Below are positions 1 to 6,448 of a stretch of 10,761 nt of DNA, piece by piece. Source of the DNA: Legionella longbeachae (GTDB lineage: Bacteria; Pseudomonadota; Gammaproteobacteria; Legionellales; Legionellaceae); NCBI GenBank assembly GCA_016191305.1, contig JACPOX010000027.1, forward strand, positions 1-10,761, written 5' to 3'. The position numbers were made by a program, and so were the translations under genes. The notes below the pieces were generated by a model, which saw only the letters and a list, made by a program, of their open reading frames with translations, had not been told where the DNA came from and ran no database searches. The stretch's first letter is position 1. Every line of letters starts with the position of its first letter.

Positions 1-201
1 TATTCTTTTCATATTTTACCTAAAATAGGGAAATTTTTTGCACAGGATGCAGCCAGTTACCAATATCTTGCTGAATCGATACGAATGCACCCCAATCAAT
101 CCCAACTAAAAGAAATGATTGAACATGCAGGTTTTGAAGATTGCCATTACGACAATCTTAGCGGTGGCATAGTTGCGTTGCATATTGCCTATAAATATTG
201 A
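1..201 (+). CDS. ubiE: UbiE C-terminal end (ubiquinone/menaquinone C-methyltransferase), partial
   Basis: The reading frame is open from the first base to a TGA at 199-201 and gives the last 66 residues. They match the end of Ubi[11 protein letters not shown], then the very characteristic [12 protein letters not shown], an amphipathic helix, and a terminal [12 protein letters not shown]. UbiE is the SAM-dependent C-methyltransferase of quinone synthesis. It methylates the ring of demethylmenaquinone or the corresponding ubiquinone precursor on the inner face of the membrane. The SAM-binding motifs lie upstream of the window. The gene is followed at once by ubiJ and ubiB, the classical gammaproteobacterial ubiE-ubiJ-ubiB cluster, which supports the call. 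The stop contributes the GAG used as a weak ribosome site by ubiJ. Confidence 0.93.
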   Translation, partial: YSFHILPKIGKFFAQDAASYQYLAESIRMHPNQSQLKEMIEHAGFEDCHYDNLSGGIVALHIAYKY

Positions 202-208
202 GTTGATT

Positions 209-826
209 ATGCTAAAAAAATATTCTCTAAAGGCGCTACAAATAGCTCTCAACAAGGCGGCTAAACTTGATGAACATATGCCTGCCAAGCTGCAAACACT
301 GAATAATAAAGTTCTGGAAATGATAATCAGTCCTTTAAATGTCAATTTTTTTATTCTTTTTCAAAATGGAAAGATACTCTTGCTTGATCGATACGATAAA
401 GAAGCAGACACGGTAATTCATAGTAGCCCTATAGGTTTAATCCGCCTTAGTTTATTACCTGCTTCAAAAGCTCGATCTTTGTTTAATGATAAAATTCGCA
501 TGACTGGTGACATTGAATTAGGACAACATGTAAAAAAAATATTTGATGAAATGGACATCGATTGGGAAGGACATCTTGCGCATTTTACTGGCGATGTAGT
601 TGCCTATCAGCTCGGTTCTTTTGTGCGCAGAGGGATGGCGTTCAAAAAACAATTTGATGAGTCCATTCGTCAAAACATAACTGAATACCTTCAAGAAGAA
701 TTGCGGATTACCCCATCCAAAAACGAACTGGAAGATTTCTTTGCGGATATTGATGAATTATCATTAACTATAGAACGTTTGCAAGCCCATGTGAATCAAC
801 TAATGAGTCACTATGAAATCAATTAA
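209..826 (+). CDS. ubiJ: UbiJ, SCP2-domain ubiquinone biosynthesis accessory factor
   Basis: The product is 205 residues from the ATG at 209, which sits 7 bases after the ubiE stop with a short GAG at 200-202 as a weak ribosome site. A longer reading from a TTG at 173 would overlap ubiE and adds nothing family-like, so I reject it. Residues about 20-115 form an SCP2-type lipid-binding domain, with the usual ending [21 protein letters not shown]. Then comes the conserved [12 protein letters not shown] patch (126-136). A charged helix follows (about 165-203) with coiled-coil character. UbiJ is known to hold hydrophobic ubiquinone intermediates together with UbiK in the soluble Ubi complex. Its last 14 bases overlap the start of ubiB, so the two are probably translationally coupled. 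Confidence 0.9.
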   Translation: MLKKYSLKALQIALNKAAKLDEHMPAKLQTLNNKVLEMIISPLNVNFFILFQNGKILLLDRYDKEADTVIHSSPIGLIRLSLLPASKARSLFNDKIRMTGDIELGQHVKKIFDEMDIDWEGHLAHFTGDVVAYQLGSFVRRGMAFKKQFDESIRQNITEYLQEELRITPSKNELEDFFADIDELSLTIERLQAHVNQLMSHYEIN

Positions 827-2459
827 ACAACTCAGTCGCCTTATCCATATTAATTACATTCTAGCTAAAAACGGCCTAGATAATGTAGTCGTGTCATTAC
901 GATTATTTGCTCCACTGCGTTTCATCGTCTTTTTAAATCCCTGGAACTGGTTTCGCAAAAAACATATGACACATGGAGAAGCTTTACGTAAATCATTGGA
1001 AGCACTCGGTCCAATTTTTATTAAATTCGGACAGGCTCTTTCAACTCGCCCCGATATTCTACCACCTGATATTGCTTTGGAACTCAGCAAATTACAGGAT
1101 AAAGTGCCTCCTTTCTCCAGTGAACGGGCAATGGCTATTATTGAAAAGGCTTACAAACTCTCTCCTTATGAAGTTTTTGCTCAATTTGACCCCACCCCTT
1201 TGGCATCTGCTTCGATGGCTCAAGTGCATGCGGCAACGTTGAAGACTGGTGAAGACGTGATTGTCAAAGTACTTAGACCTAATATGCGTAAAATCATTGA
1301 GCAAGATTTAAGCATTATGCATACCATAGCAAAATGGGCGGATCGTTATTGGCCAGAAACTAGACGTTTAAAACCTAAAGAGATTGTTAAAGAGTTCGAA
1401 CATACCTTACTTGATGAACTTGATTTATTAAGAGAAGCAGCTAATGCAACCCAATTGCGACGTAACTTTGAGCACTCACCATTACTTTATATCCCAGAGG
1501 TTTATTGGGATTACTGCCGCACCAATGTTATGGTTCTTGAGCGCATACATGGCATCCCAATTTCTGACATAAGTAGCTTGCAGACCCATGGAGTTGATAT
1601 CAAAAAACTTGCTGAACGAGGCGTTGAAATTTTCTTCACCCAAGTTTTTCGCGATTGTTTTTTTCATGCTGATATGCATCCTGGAAATATTTTTGTTTCC
1701 TATAAAAATCCCCAAGAGCCGCAATATATTTGCATCGATTTTGGGATTATGGGTACATTAAATGACAGTGATAAACGTTATTTAGCTGAGAACCTTCTTG
1801 CTTTTTTTAATCGTGATTATCGCCGTGTTGCACAGTTACATGTTGAATCAGGTTGGGTAGCTCGAGATACTCGAGTTGATGAGTTTGAAAGTGCCATTCG
1901 CACAGTTTGTGAACCTATATTTGAGAAACCTCTGCAAGACATTTCATTTGCACAAGTAGTATTACGCCTATTTCAAGTCGCCAGACGTTTTCATATGGAA
2001 GTTCAACCGCAACTGATTTTACTGCAAAAAACTTTACTCGCTGTAGAAGGTTTAGGACGTCAACTCTATCCTAATCTTGACTTGTGGGCAACAGCCAAAC
2101 CTTTTCTTGAAAAATGGGTAAAAGATCAAATTGGTCCCAAGGCTTTTTTCACGCAGTTAAAACAAAATCTCCCCTTTTTAACAGAACAATTACCGCATAT
2201 GCCAAAGCTAATTTTTGATTTTCTGGAACTTAAAAAAGGACAGTTAATAAATAAAGAGCTTAGCGCTAGCCAAGCAGAAAATGAAAACCCACCAATACAC
2301 TGGAACAGTATCGCAATAGGGGCAAGCTTTTCTTTTCTTTTGCTTGGCTTGCTCGACTATTTTCATCTCATTCATCATAAACAGCTCGTTCCTTTTACCC
2401 TGACTGGAGCCATTTTGACTGGACTGTTTGTACTTATTAACCGTAACGCGAGGAACTAA
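813..2459 (+). CDS. ubiB: UbiB, ABC1/ADCK-type atypical kinase for ubiquinone biosynthesis
   Basis: The product has 548 residues, the usual length for UbiB. All signature elements of the UbiB/ADCK family are visible: the KxGQ helix (KFGQ, 71-74), the alanine-rich loop that replaces the glycine loop (ASASMAQ, 131-137), the nucleotide-site lysine K152 in VIVKVLRP, the E-D-L-x-E-A-A-N segment near 202-211, the catalytic loop HADMHPGN (285-292) and the metal-binding DFG (309-311). Two hydrophobic helices near 500-517 and 527-542 anchor the C-terminus in the inner membrane. The family acts as an ATPase/kinase-like factor needed for coenzyme Q synthesis, probably by extracting lipid intermediates from the membrane. 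The gene starts inside ubiJ and ends 1 base before tatA. Its last codons carry the tatA ribosome site. Confidence 0.96.
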   Translation: MKSIKQLSRLIHINYILAKNGLDNVVVSLRLFAPLRFIVFLNPWNWFRKKHMTHGEALRKSLEALGPIFIKFGQALSTRPDILPPDIALELSKLQDKVPPFSSERAMAIIEKAYKLSPYEVFAQFDPTPLASASMAQVHAATLKTGEDVIVKVLRPNMRKIIEQDLSIMHTIAKWADRYWPETRRLKPKEIVKEFEHTLLDELDLLREAANATQLRRNFEHSPLLYIPEVYWDYCRTNVMVLERIHGIPISDISSLQTHGVDIKKLAERGVEIFFTQVFRDCFFHADMHPGNIFVSYKNPQEPQYICIDFGIMGTLNDSDKRYLAENLLAFFNRDYRRVAQLHVESGWVARDTRVDEFESAIRTVCEPIFEKPLQDISFAQVVLRLFQVARRFHMEVQPQLILLQKTLLAVEGLGRQLYPNLDLWATAKPFLEKWVKDQIGPKAFFTQLKQNLPFLTEQLPHMPKLIFDFLELKKGQLINKELSASQAENENPPIHWNSIAIGASFSFLLLGLLDYFHLIHHKQLVPFTLTGAILTGLFVLINRNARN

Positions 2460-2460
2460 C

Positions 2461-2643
2461 ATGGGATTAAGCGGTATTAGCCCTCTTTCTTTATTATTGA
2501 TTCTGGCCATTGTTATTGCCCTGTTTGGCACATCTAAATTAAAAACGATTGGTGCCGATCTTGGCGCAGCGGTTAGAAACTTTCGCAAGGCCTTGAATGA
2601 AGATCTCGCGGATGAAACCAGTAAAGAGGATAAAAATTCCTAA
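2461..2643 (+). CDS. tatA: TatA, twin-arginine translocase pore-forming subunit
   Basis: The product has 60 residues from the ATG at 2461, preceded by a good GAGGA ribosome site at 2450-2454 within the ubiB end. A longer in-frame reading from 2428 lies inside ubiB and lacks family support. The protein has the TatA architecture: a short periplasmic N-terminus, one membrane helix (about residues 8-21), the hinge F22-G23 followed by TSKL, then an amphipathic helix (TIGADLGAAVRNFRKAL, 29-45) and an acidic tail. FGTSKL with GADLGAAV is TatA-like rather than TatB-like. TatA oligomers form the translocation pore for folded proteins with twin-arginine signals. The stop codon overlaps the tatB start as TAATG. 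Confidence 0.93.
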   Translation: MGLSGISPLSLLLILAIVIALFGTSKLKTIGADLGAAVRNFRKALNEDLADETSKEDKNS

Positions 2644-2870
2644 TGAGTGGCGGCGAACTTCTTGTAATTTTGATTGTCGCCTTAATTGCATTTGGCCCCA
2701 AGAAATTGCCTATGCTAGCAACTCATTTGGGTTTATTACTCATGAAATTCAATCAAATCAAAACCCAGGCTTTCACTTTATGGCAACTGCAACTTAAAGA
2801 ACTTCAATTAGAGGAAAATCAACGCAAAGCGAATGCAGCTGATGAGCAATATAAAAAAGATCACCCTTAA
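2643..2870 (+). CDS. tatB: TatB, twin-arginine translocase receptor subunit (short)
   Basis: The product has 75 residues. The ATG at 2643 shares a base with the tatA stop. TatB features are the early glutamate E5 before the membrane helix (ELLVILIVALIAF, 5-17), the FGPKKLP hinge (17-23, with the proline that separates TatB from TatA), and a long helical, Q/E/K-rich cytoplasmic segment. TatB with TatC recognises twin-arginine signal peptides. The tail is short compared with E. coli TatB (171 residues), which is odd but has been seen in other bacteria. No tatC follows. In Legionella tatC is reported at another locus, as far as I recall. The frame is intact to a TAA at 2868-2870. Confidence 0.88.
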   Translation: MSGGELLVILIVALIAFGPKKLPMLATHLGLLLMKFNQIKTQAFTLWQLQLKELQLEENQRKANAADEQYKKDHP

Positions 2871-2917
2871 ACCTAAAACACTAATCAGTGCGAGTCTCAG
2901 CAAATCCACTTGCCAGA

Positions 2918-2974
2918 TTGTTAATTGAATTATTTCGGACTGATTTTATAATATACAGATAGTTCAATTAACAA
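2918..2974. repeat. Perfect 12-bp inverted repeat flanking a promoter (candidate operator)
   Basis: The arm TTGTTAATTGAA (2918-2929) is exactly matched by its reverse complement TTCAATTAACAA (2963-2974). The 33 bases between the arms hold a near-consensus -10 box. The left arm covers most of the -35 box. The right arm lies just past the expected transcription start and ends at the ribosome site of the gene starting at 2987. The arm centres are 45 bp apart, a little over four helical turns. This arrangement fits a two-site operator bound by a dimeric repressor or DNA bender. The RNA stem would have a 33-base loop and no U-run, so it is not a terminator. The regulatory role is inferred. Confidence 0.55.
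2925..2952 (+). promoter_or_regulatory. Sigma-70-type promoter for the methyltransferase-like gene
   Basis: The -35 TTGAAT (2925-2930) and a perfect -10 TATAAT (2947-2952) are separated by 16 bp. Transcription would start near 2959, about 28 bases before the ATG at 2987. An AAGAAG ribosome site lies at 2973-2978. The -35 box overlaps one arm of the inverted repeat described separately. Confidence 0.6.
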
Positions 2975-2986
2975 GAAGATATCATT

Positions 2987-3790
2987 ATGAACGAAAAAAA
3001 TGAAATAAAAAATACAATCAATTATATTTTTAAAGATTGCTCTATGCCTACACAACAAATAGAACTTACAGAAAAGGAGCAATGCCGTTATTTTGCAATA
3101 TTCAGTATAGGGTGCGGAATCCCTTCTGAATTAGTAACTATTAAAATGTTAGAGAAAAAATATGGAGTCGTTATTCATTATTGAGGAATTGAAAAGGACG
3201 ACAAGTTTCTACGGCTATTTAATACAATTTGTGAAAAAAACAATAATATTAGTTTTTCTAAAGATGCTACAAATATTAATTCATATAAAAATACTAAATT
3301 TGATATTATTTTGTATAGACATCCTTTTCTAATAGATTCGAGTACTGCTTCTTCCGAACCACATAAAAAAATAATAAGGGATATTCTCCCTAAAATATAC
3401 AATCAAAATGCTGCTTTTATATTTTCATGTTATGAAAAAGCAGAAGTAAACATTGTTTGCGAACTATTGAATAAAACAAAAAAAATAATGCCACAATGCA
3501 TTTTTGAGTTAACTGAAAATGAAATGAAACAATTACCAAAACTAACTGAACAAAAAAATGCACGATTTTTCTTAGCAAAACAAAAAGTTCCAGAATTTGA
3601 CAAGATGACTCATCGTGAAAAATATGTCCTTACAGGACGCGCATTGTACAAAGTTCATAATCAGTTAGAAAACAAGATTGAGGACAAACAACTGGAAAAT
3701 TTTAATCAAATAGCCATAAAAACTGTTGGAACTGATAATTCAATTGAAACAAAAGTAACAACAGAGATCAATTTATTGCATAACATTTGA
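2987..3790 (+). pseudogene. Class I SAM methyltransferase-like gene interrupted by a single in-frame TGA
   Basis: One reading frame runs from the ATG at 2987 to a TGA at 3788-3790: 267 codons, broken only by TGA at 3182-3184 (codon 66). Across the break the protein reads as a Rossmann-type methyltransferase: beta-1 and SAM loop FAIFSIGCGIPSEL (36-49), beta-2 VVIHY (61-65), the interruption, then GIEKDD with the expected acidic residue E69, SKDATN (91-96, motif III), FDIILYRHPF (105-114, beta-4) and AAFIFSCYE (142-150, beta-5). The C-terminal third is charged and not recognised. Neither half alone can make the fold, because the stop falls between beta-2 and its ribose-binding acid. Base composition is very AT-rich (9 G/C in the 60 bases 3241-3300, against 27 in 1021-1080 of ubiB), which suggests acquisition. 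It may be a recent nonsense mutation or, less likely, read through. The substrate is unknown. Confidence 0.7.
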
Positions 3791-3798
3791 TACAATTT

Positions 3799-3834
3799 AA
3801 AAAAAAGGGGGATCACCATCTACATTGTTCCCTC
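3799..3834 (-). terminator. Likely intrinsic terminator of the mltB-like/msrBA/GNAT operon
   Basis: Read on the minus strand, GAGGGA (3834-3829) pairs with TCCCCC (3812-3807), with one G-T wobble and a 16-base loop. The stem is followed directly by eight T (3806-3799). It lies about 120 bases beyond the acetyltransferase stop. On the plus strand there is no T-run after the stem, so it does not serve the methyltransferase-like gene equally well. The stem is short and the loop is large, hence moderate confidence. Confidence 0.45.
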
Positions 3835-3952
3835 AATATAAAAATTGAACAACTACTTTTCCTTAAGTTGACGCACTGAACGTTTACTATTATCCACTAG
3901 TAAGCAAAACTCAAGCGGCATCAGATTTTTTGGCACGCTTGTTAAAATAAAA

Positions 3953-4441
3953 CTATTGCTGTTGCTTTGCCAATTTCTGCAACGCCTCTCCAGACAAACG
4001 AAATTGCAACAAATCTGTTTTAGCATGTGCTCCTAAAAATTCAAAAAATTCAATGCCTTTTTTATTCCAGGTAAATGCATGGCCTTCCATTCGGCAGCAT
4101 TCCTTTTCGATTGCAAATTGTGCAAGCTTTGCTAATAATGCGGTACCCAAACCGTAATTACGAAATTCATTATCTACAAATATTTCTTCAACATAAAGAA
4201 CCGGTGCTGCTGATGCAGCAGAGTAAGAGAAAAAATATAAGGCATAACCTATAGGCTTTTTCTTATACTCACCCAACACCACATGGAAGTATTTATTTTT
4301 ACCAAAACCATGGGCTTCGATCTTTTCCAAATTCAAATTCACTTCTTCAGGTTTTTTTCTCTCATGTTCAGCCAGTTTTTTTACTAAAAATAAGATCTCT
4401 TCTTTATCCTTTTTCTTAGCTATTCGAAAAGTAAATTGCAT
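3953..4441 (-). CDS. GNAT-family N-acetyltransferase, diamine/spermidine acetyltransferase-like
   Basis: The product has 162 residues, the usual GNAT length. The order is beta-1 FTFRIAKKKDKEEI, a central strand PIGYALYFFSYSAASAAPVLYVEEIFV (63-89), the acetyl-CoA pyrophosphate loop RNYGLGTAL (94-102, the R-x-x-G-x-G motif), then GHAFTWNKKGIEFFEFLGA (120-138). This layout is closest to the SSAT-like (polyamine/thialysine) branch, where the strand ends in LYVEDIFV and WN..AI.FY..LGA follows. The tyrosine used there as general acid is phenylalanine here (F133), so activity or substrate may differ. A strong AAAGGAG (4457-4451) lies 2 bases after the msrBA stop, so it is co-transcribed with msrBA. 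The protein is cytoplasmic with no signal peptide. The substrate is not determinable. Confidence 0.88.
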   Translation of the reverse strand: MQFTFRIAKKKDKEEILFLVKKLAEHERKKPEEVNLNLEKIEAHGFGKNKYFHVVLGEYKKKPIGYALYFFSYSAASAAPVLYVEEIFVDNEFRNYGLGTALLAKLAQFAIEKECCRMEGHAFTWNKKGIEFFEFLGAHAKTDLLQFRLSGEALQKLAKQQQ

Positions 4442-4459
4442 TTTTCATGTCTCCTTTAG

Positions 4460-5329
4460 CTAATCAAAGCGATTCATTGGCTGATGACAATAAGGTACTT
4501 TATGGTGTTTGGCATAATAATCCTGATGATAGTCTTCTCCTGGCCAAAATATCTGTATGGGCAAGAGACGAGTTGCAAGCTGATACCCTTTTTTTTGTAG
4601 CATTTGGATTAAAATTTCAGCTTCTTCTAATTGTTCCTGATTGTAATAAAACACTGCACTTTGATATTGTTGTCCAATATCTGGGCCTTGACCTGATTTT
4701 TGAGTAGGATCATGAATTTCGAAAAATCGCTTTAAAACATGATGATAATCGGTTTTATCTTTATCATAAAGAACACGAACTGCCTCATAATGCCCCGTAT
4801 TCCCCTGACATACCTGTTCATAACTGGGTTCTAAAGCAGTACCACCCGTATAACCTACTTCAACACGAAGTACACCAGGTATTTGTTTCAAGAAATACTC
4901 TACACCCCAAAAACATCCGCCAGCCATGATTGCTTCTTCCGTATCTAAAACCAGATTGTCTGCAACAAAATCTATAGACACCGAATTAACACAATGACGT
5001 ACATTTTTGTGGGTAAAAAATTCTCCGGTAAATACATGGCCTAAATGAGCGTCGCAGCGCGAACAGAGTATTTCAGTTCGTCTGCCATCTCGATCAGCTA
5101 GTTCTTTTACTGCATGAACAATATTATCATCAAAACTTGGCCATCCACAGCCCGAGCTAAATTGGCTTGACCCGCGAAATAAGGCCAAACCACAGCGTCT
5201 GCACAAATAGGTACCCTGAGTAACCACCGAATTGTATGCCCCAGTATTAGGATATTCTGTCGCTTTATCACAGATTATCCGTTTCGCTAATGGGGTTAAA
5301 CTGGCTTTTTTATCAAGATAATTGTCCAT
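4460..5329 (-). CDS. msrBA: Bifunctional methionine sulfoxide reductase, MsrB-MsrA fusion
   Basis: The product has 289 residues in two domains. Residues 1-125 are MsrB, which reduces methionine-R-sulfoxide. They carry two zinc CxxC pairs (C43/C46, C89/C92), GCGWPSF (60-66), AHLGHVF (94-100) and the catalytic cysteine C113 in RHCVNS. Residues about 130-285 are MsrA, which reduces the S-epimer, with catalytic C139 in GCFWG, GYTGG (159-163), GHYEAV (179-184), WPGEDYHQDYY (262-272) and a likely resolving cysteine C281. The B-then-A order is the less common fusion order; many fusions are A-then-B. There is no signal peptide, so it probably repairs oxidised cytoplasmic proteins. The ATG follows an AAGGA site, 13 bases after the upstream transglycosylase gene, and the GNAT gene follows 18 bases downstream: one operon. 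Confidence 0.95.
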   Translation of the reverse strand: MDNYLDKKASLTPLAKRIICDKATEYPNTGAYNSVVTQGTYLCRRCGLALFRGSSQFSSGCGWPSFDDNIVHAVKELADRDGRRTEILCSRCDAHLGHVFTGEFFTHKNVRHCVNSVSIDFVADNLVLDTEEAIMAGGCFWGVEYFLKQIPGVLRVEVGYTGGTALEPSYEQVCQGNTGHYEAVRVLYDKDKTDYHHVLKRFFEIHDPTQKSGQGPDIGQQYQSAVFYYNQEQLEEAEILIQMLQKKGYQLATRLLPIQIFWPGEDYHQDYYAKHHKVPYCHQPMNRFD

Positions 5330-5342
5330 AACATCCTTAACT

Positions 5343-6305
5343 TTATTGTCTCTGACAAATTTTATCGGCTAAATAACCTACAGCCCCTGCATAATAAATG
5401 GAATTATTATAATGCAAAATCATTTTATAATTGGGAAAGGTTAAAAAAGTAGGACCACCTAAAGGTTGTACGATACTACCTTGCATATTTTGATAAGGTA
5501 ATGGCTTACCATCTTCCGTGCGCACACCCATTTCATTCCATTCACTTATAGGCTTCACAATTTTTTTACCTTCCATAGCCATATCAAATTTACGGGGTAA
5601 TTTAACTTGAATTGCCCAAGGTTCATCAACTCGCCAACCATTTTGCTTCATGTAATTTGCAATTGAAGCAAAAACATCGGGCTTACTTCTCCAAATATCT
5701 TTTCGACCATCACCATCATAATCAATAGCATATCTCACCCAGCTTGATGGTAAAAATTGTGGTTGCCCTGAAGCCCCAGCCCACTCACCTTTAAAATCAT
5801 CCAAACTAACATGACCTTCATTAAGGATGCGTAAGGCAATAAATAATTCTTTTCGGAAAAAATCCTTACGATTAGAATCATAAGCCAGAGTAGCCAATGC
5901 CTTTATTACTGGGAAATTCCCCATATAAGTACCATAACTAGTCTCCATACCCCAAAAGGAAACAATAAAACATGGATCCACTCCATATTGTTTCGCTATT
6001 GCATCCAAAACCTCTTGATTTTTCTTATATGCTTTGCGACCAACAGTAATTCTGTAATTATCTACTCGCGTATTACGGTATTTAATAAAAGTTAATCGAT
6101 GTTCTGGTTGAGAACGCAAAAGTCCTTTGATTTTATGACTTGGCTCATGTATTCCTGCAAATGCTCTGTCAAAAACTTCTGGTGAAATACCATCGCTCAA
6201 AGCTTCTGCTCTAACACTTGAAACCCAATCATTCCAATTCTGTTGTGCAAAGGCAACATGATGTACCAGAACACATGCTATTATAGCAAGTCCCCACTTC
6301 TTCAT
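5343..6305 (-). CDS. Periplasmic lytic murein transglycosylase, MltB-like
   Basis: The product has 320 residues with a clear signal peptide (MKKWGLAIIACVLVHHVAFA, cleavage after residue 20). There is no lipobox, so it should be soluble in the periplasm, unlike the E. coli lipoprotein MltB. The catalytic domain shows the family hallmarks: WGMETSYGTYMGNFPV with the catalytic glutamate E121, ALATLAYD (136-143), GEWAGASGQPQFLPSSW (173-189) and the calcium-loop-like DYDGDGRKDIW (195-205). The family cleaves the MurNAc-GlcNAc bond of peptidoglycan, leaving 1,6-anhydro ends, during wall growth and recycling. Related proteins of the second MltB subfamily often carry a C-terminal peptidoglycan-binding domain; I do not see one here. 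An AAGGGGAAGG site precedes the ATG. It is the first gene of the operon with msrBA and the GNAT gene. Confidence 0.93.
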   Translation of the reverse strand: MKKWGLAIIACVLVHHVAFAQQNWNDWVSSVRAEALSDGISPEVFDRAFAGIHEPSHKIKGLLRSQPEHRLTFIKYRNTRVDNYRITVGRKAYKKNQEVLDAIAKQYGVDPCFIVSFWGMETSYGTYMGNFPVIKALATLAYDSNRKDFFRKELFIALRILNEGHVSLDDFKGEWAGASGQPQFLPSSWVRYAIDYDGDGRKDIWRSKPDVFASIANYMKQNGWRVDEPWAIQVKLPRKFDMAMEGKKIVKPISEWNEMGVRTEDGKPLPYQNMQGSIVQPLGGPTFLTFPNYKMILHYNNSIYYAGAVGYLADKICQRQ

Positions 6306-6321
6306 AGCCTTCCCCTTGATT

Positions 6322-6342
6322 TGAGCTTTATATGATAGCTCA
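6322..6342. repeat. Short 6-bp inverted repeat in the transglycosylase leader
   Basis: TGAGCT (6322-6327) and AGCTCA (6337-6342) are separated by 9 bases, between the REP-like element and the transglycosylase ribosome site. It could be a small hairpin or half of a regulator site. It is short enough to arise by chance. Confidence 0.25.
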
Positions 6343-6355
6343 TAAATTTATTTTT

Positions 6356-6429
6356 GTAGGTTGGGCCCCTAGCCCAACATGAACATCAAACTAATGTATA
6401 GTCTTTGTTGGGCCAGGAGCCCAACCTAC
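6356..6429. repeat. REP-like element: two inverted palindromic units
   Basis: Two 24-base arms, 6356-6379 and 6406-6429, are reverse complements at 22 of 24 positions. The two differences (at 6367 and 6371) leave G-T wobble pairs in RNA. Each arm is itself palindromic: TTGGGC and GCCCAA around a 5-base loop (CCCTA on the left, CAGGA on the right). The GC-rich composition contrasts with the AT-rich surroundings, and 26 bases separate the arms. This is the architecture of a head-to-head REP pair of the BIME type, common between genes in gammaproteobacteria. It lies between the cytochrome gene end and the transglycosylase start, both read leftwards. It could protect or end the cytochrome transcript, although there is no T-run. 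Confidence 0.75.
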
Positions 6430-6448
6430 GTGAATTATACAGCGAGTA

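Noticed and set aside
2877..2900. Small stem CACT/AGTG after tatB as an operon terminator
   Set aside because: It has only four pairs and no T-run. The ubi-tat transcript end is not visible.
3182..3225. Selenocysteine insertion at the in-frame TGA
   Set aside because: The bases after TGA give only a GAAA/TTTC stem of four pairs. The position is a structural turn in the fold, not a redox site.
3840..3952. A 22-codon minus-strand frame (MPLEFCLLVDNSKRSVRQLKEK without its last residues as evidence) in the gap after the acetyltransferase
   Set aside because: It is very short, has no ribosome site and resembles no family I know.
4447..4707. Plus-strand frame of 86 codons over the msrBA end
   Set aside because: It is a shadow of the MsrA domain, which has complete catalytic motifs on the other strand.
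6356..6429. The REP-like element as an intrinsic terminator or as inverted ends of an insertion sequence
   Set aside because: There is no T-run on either strand, and the 26 bases between the arms cannot hold a transposase.
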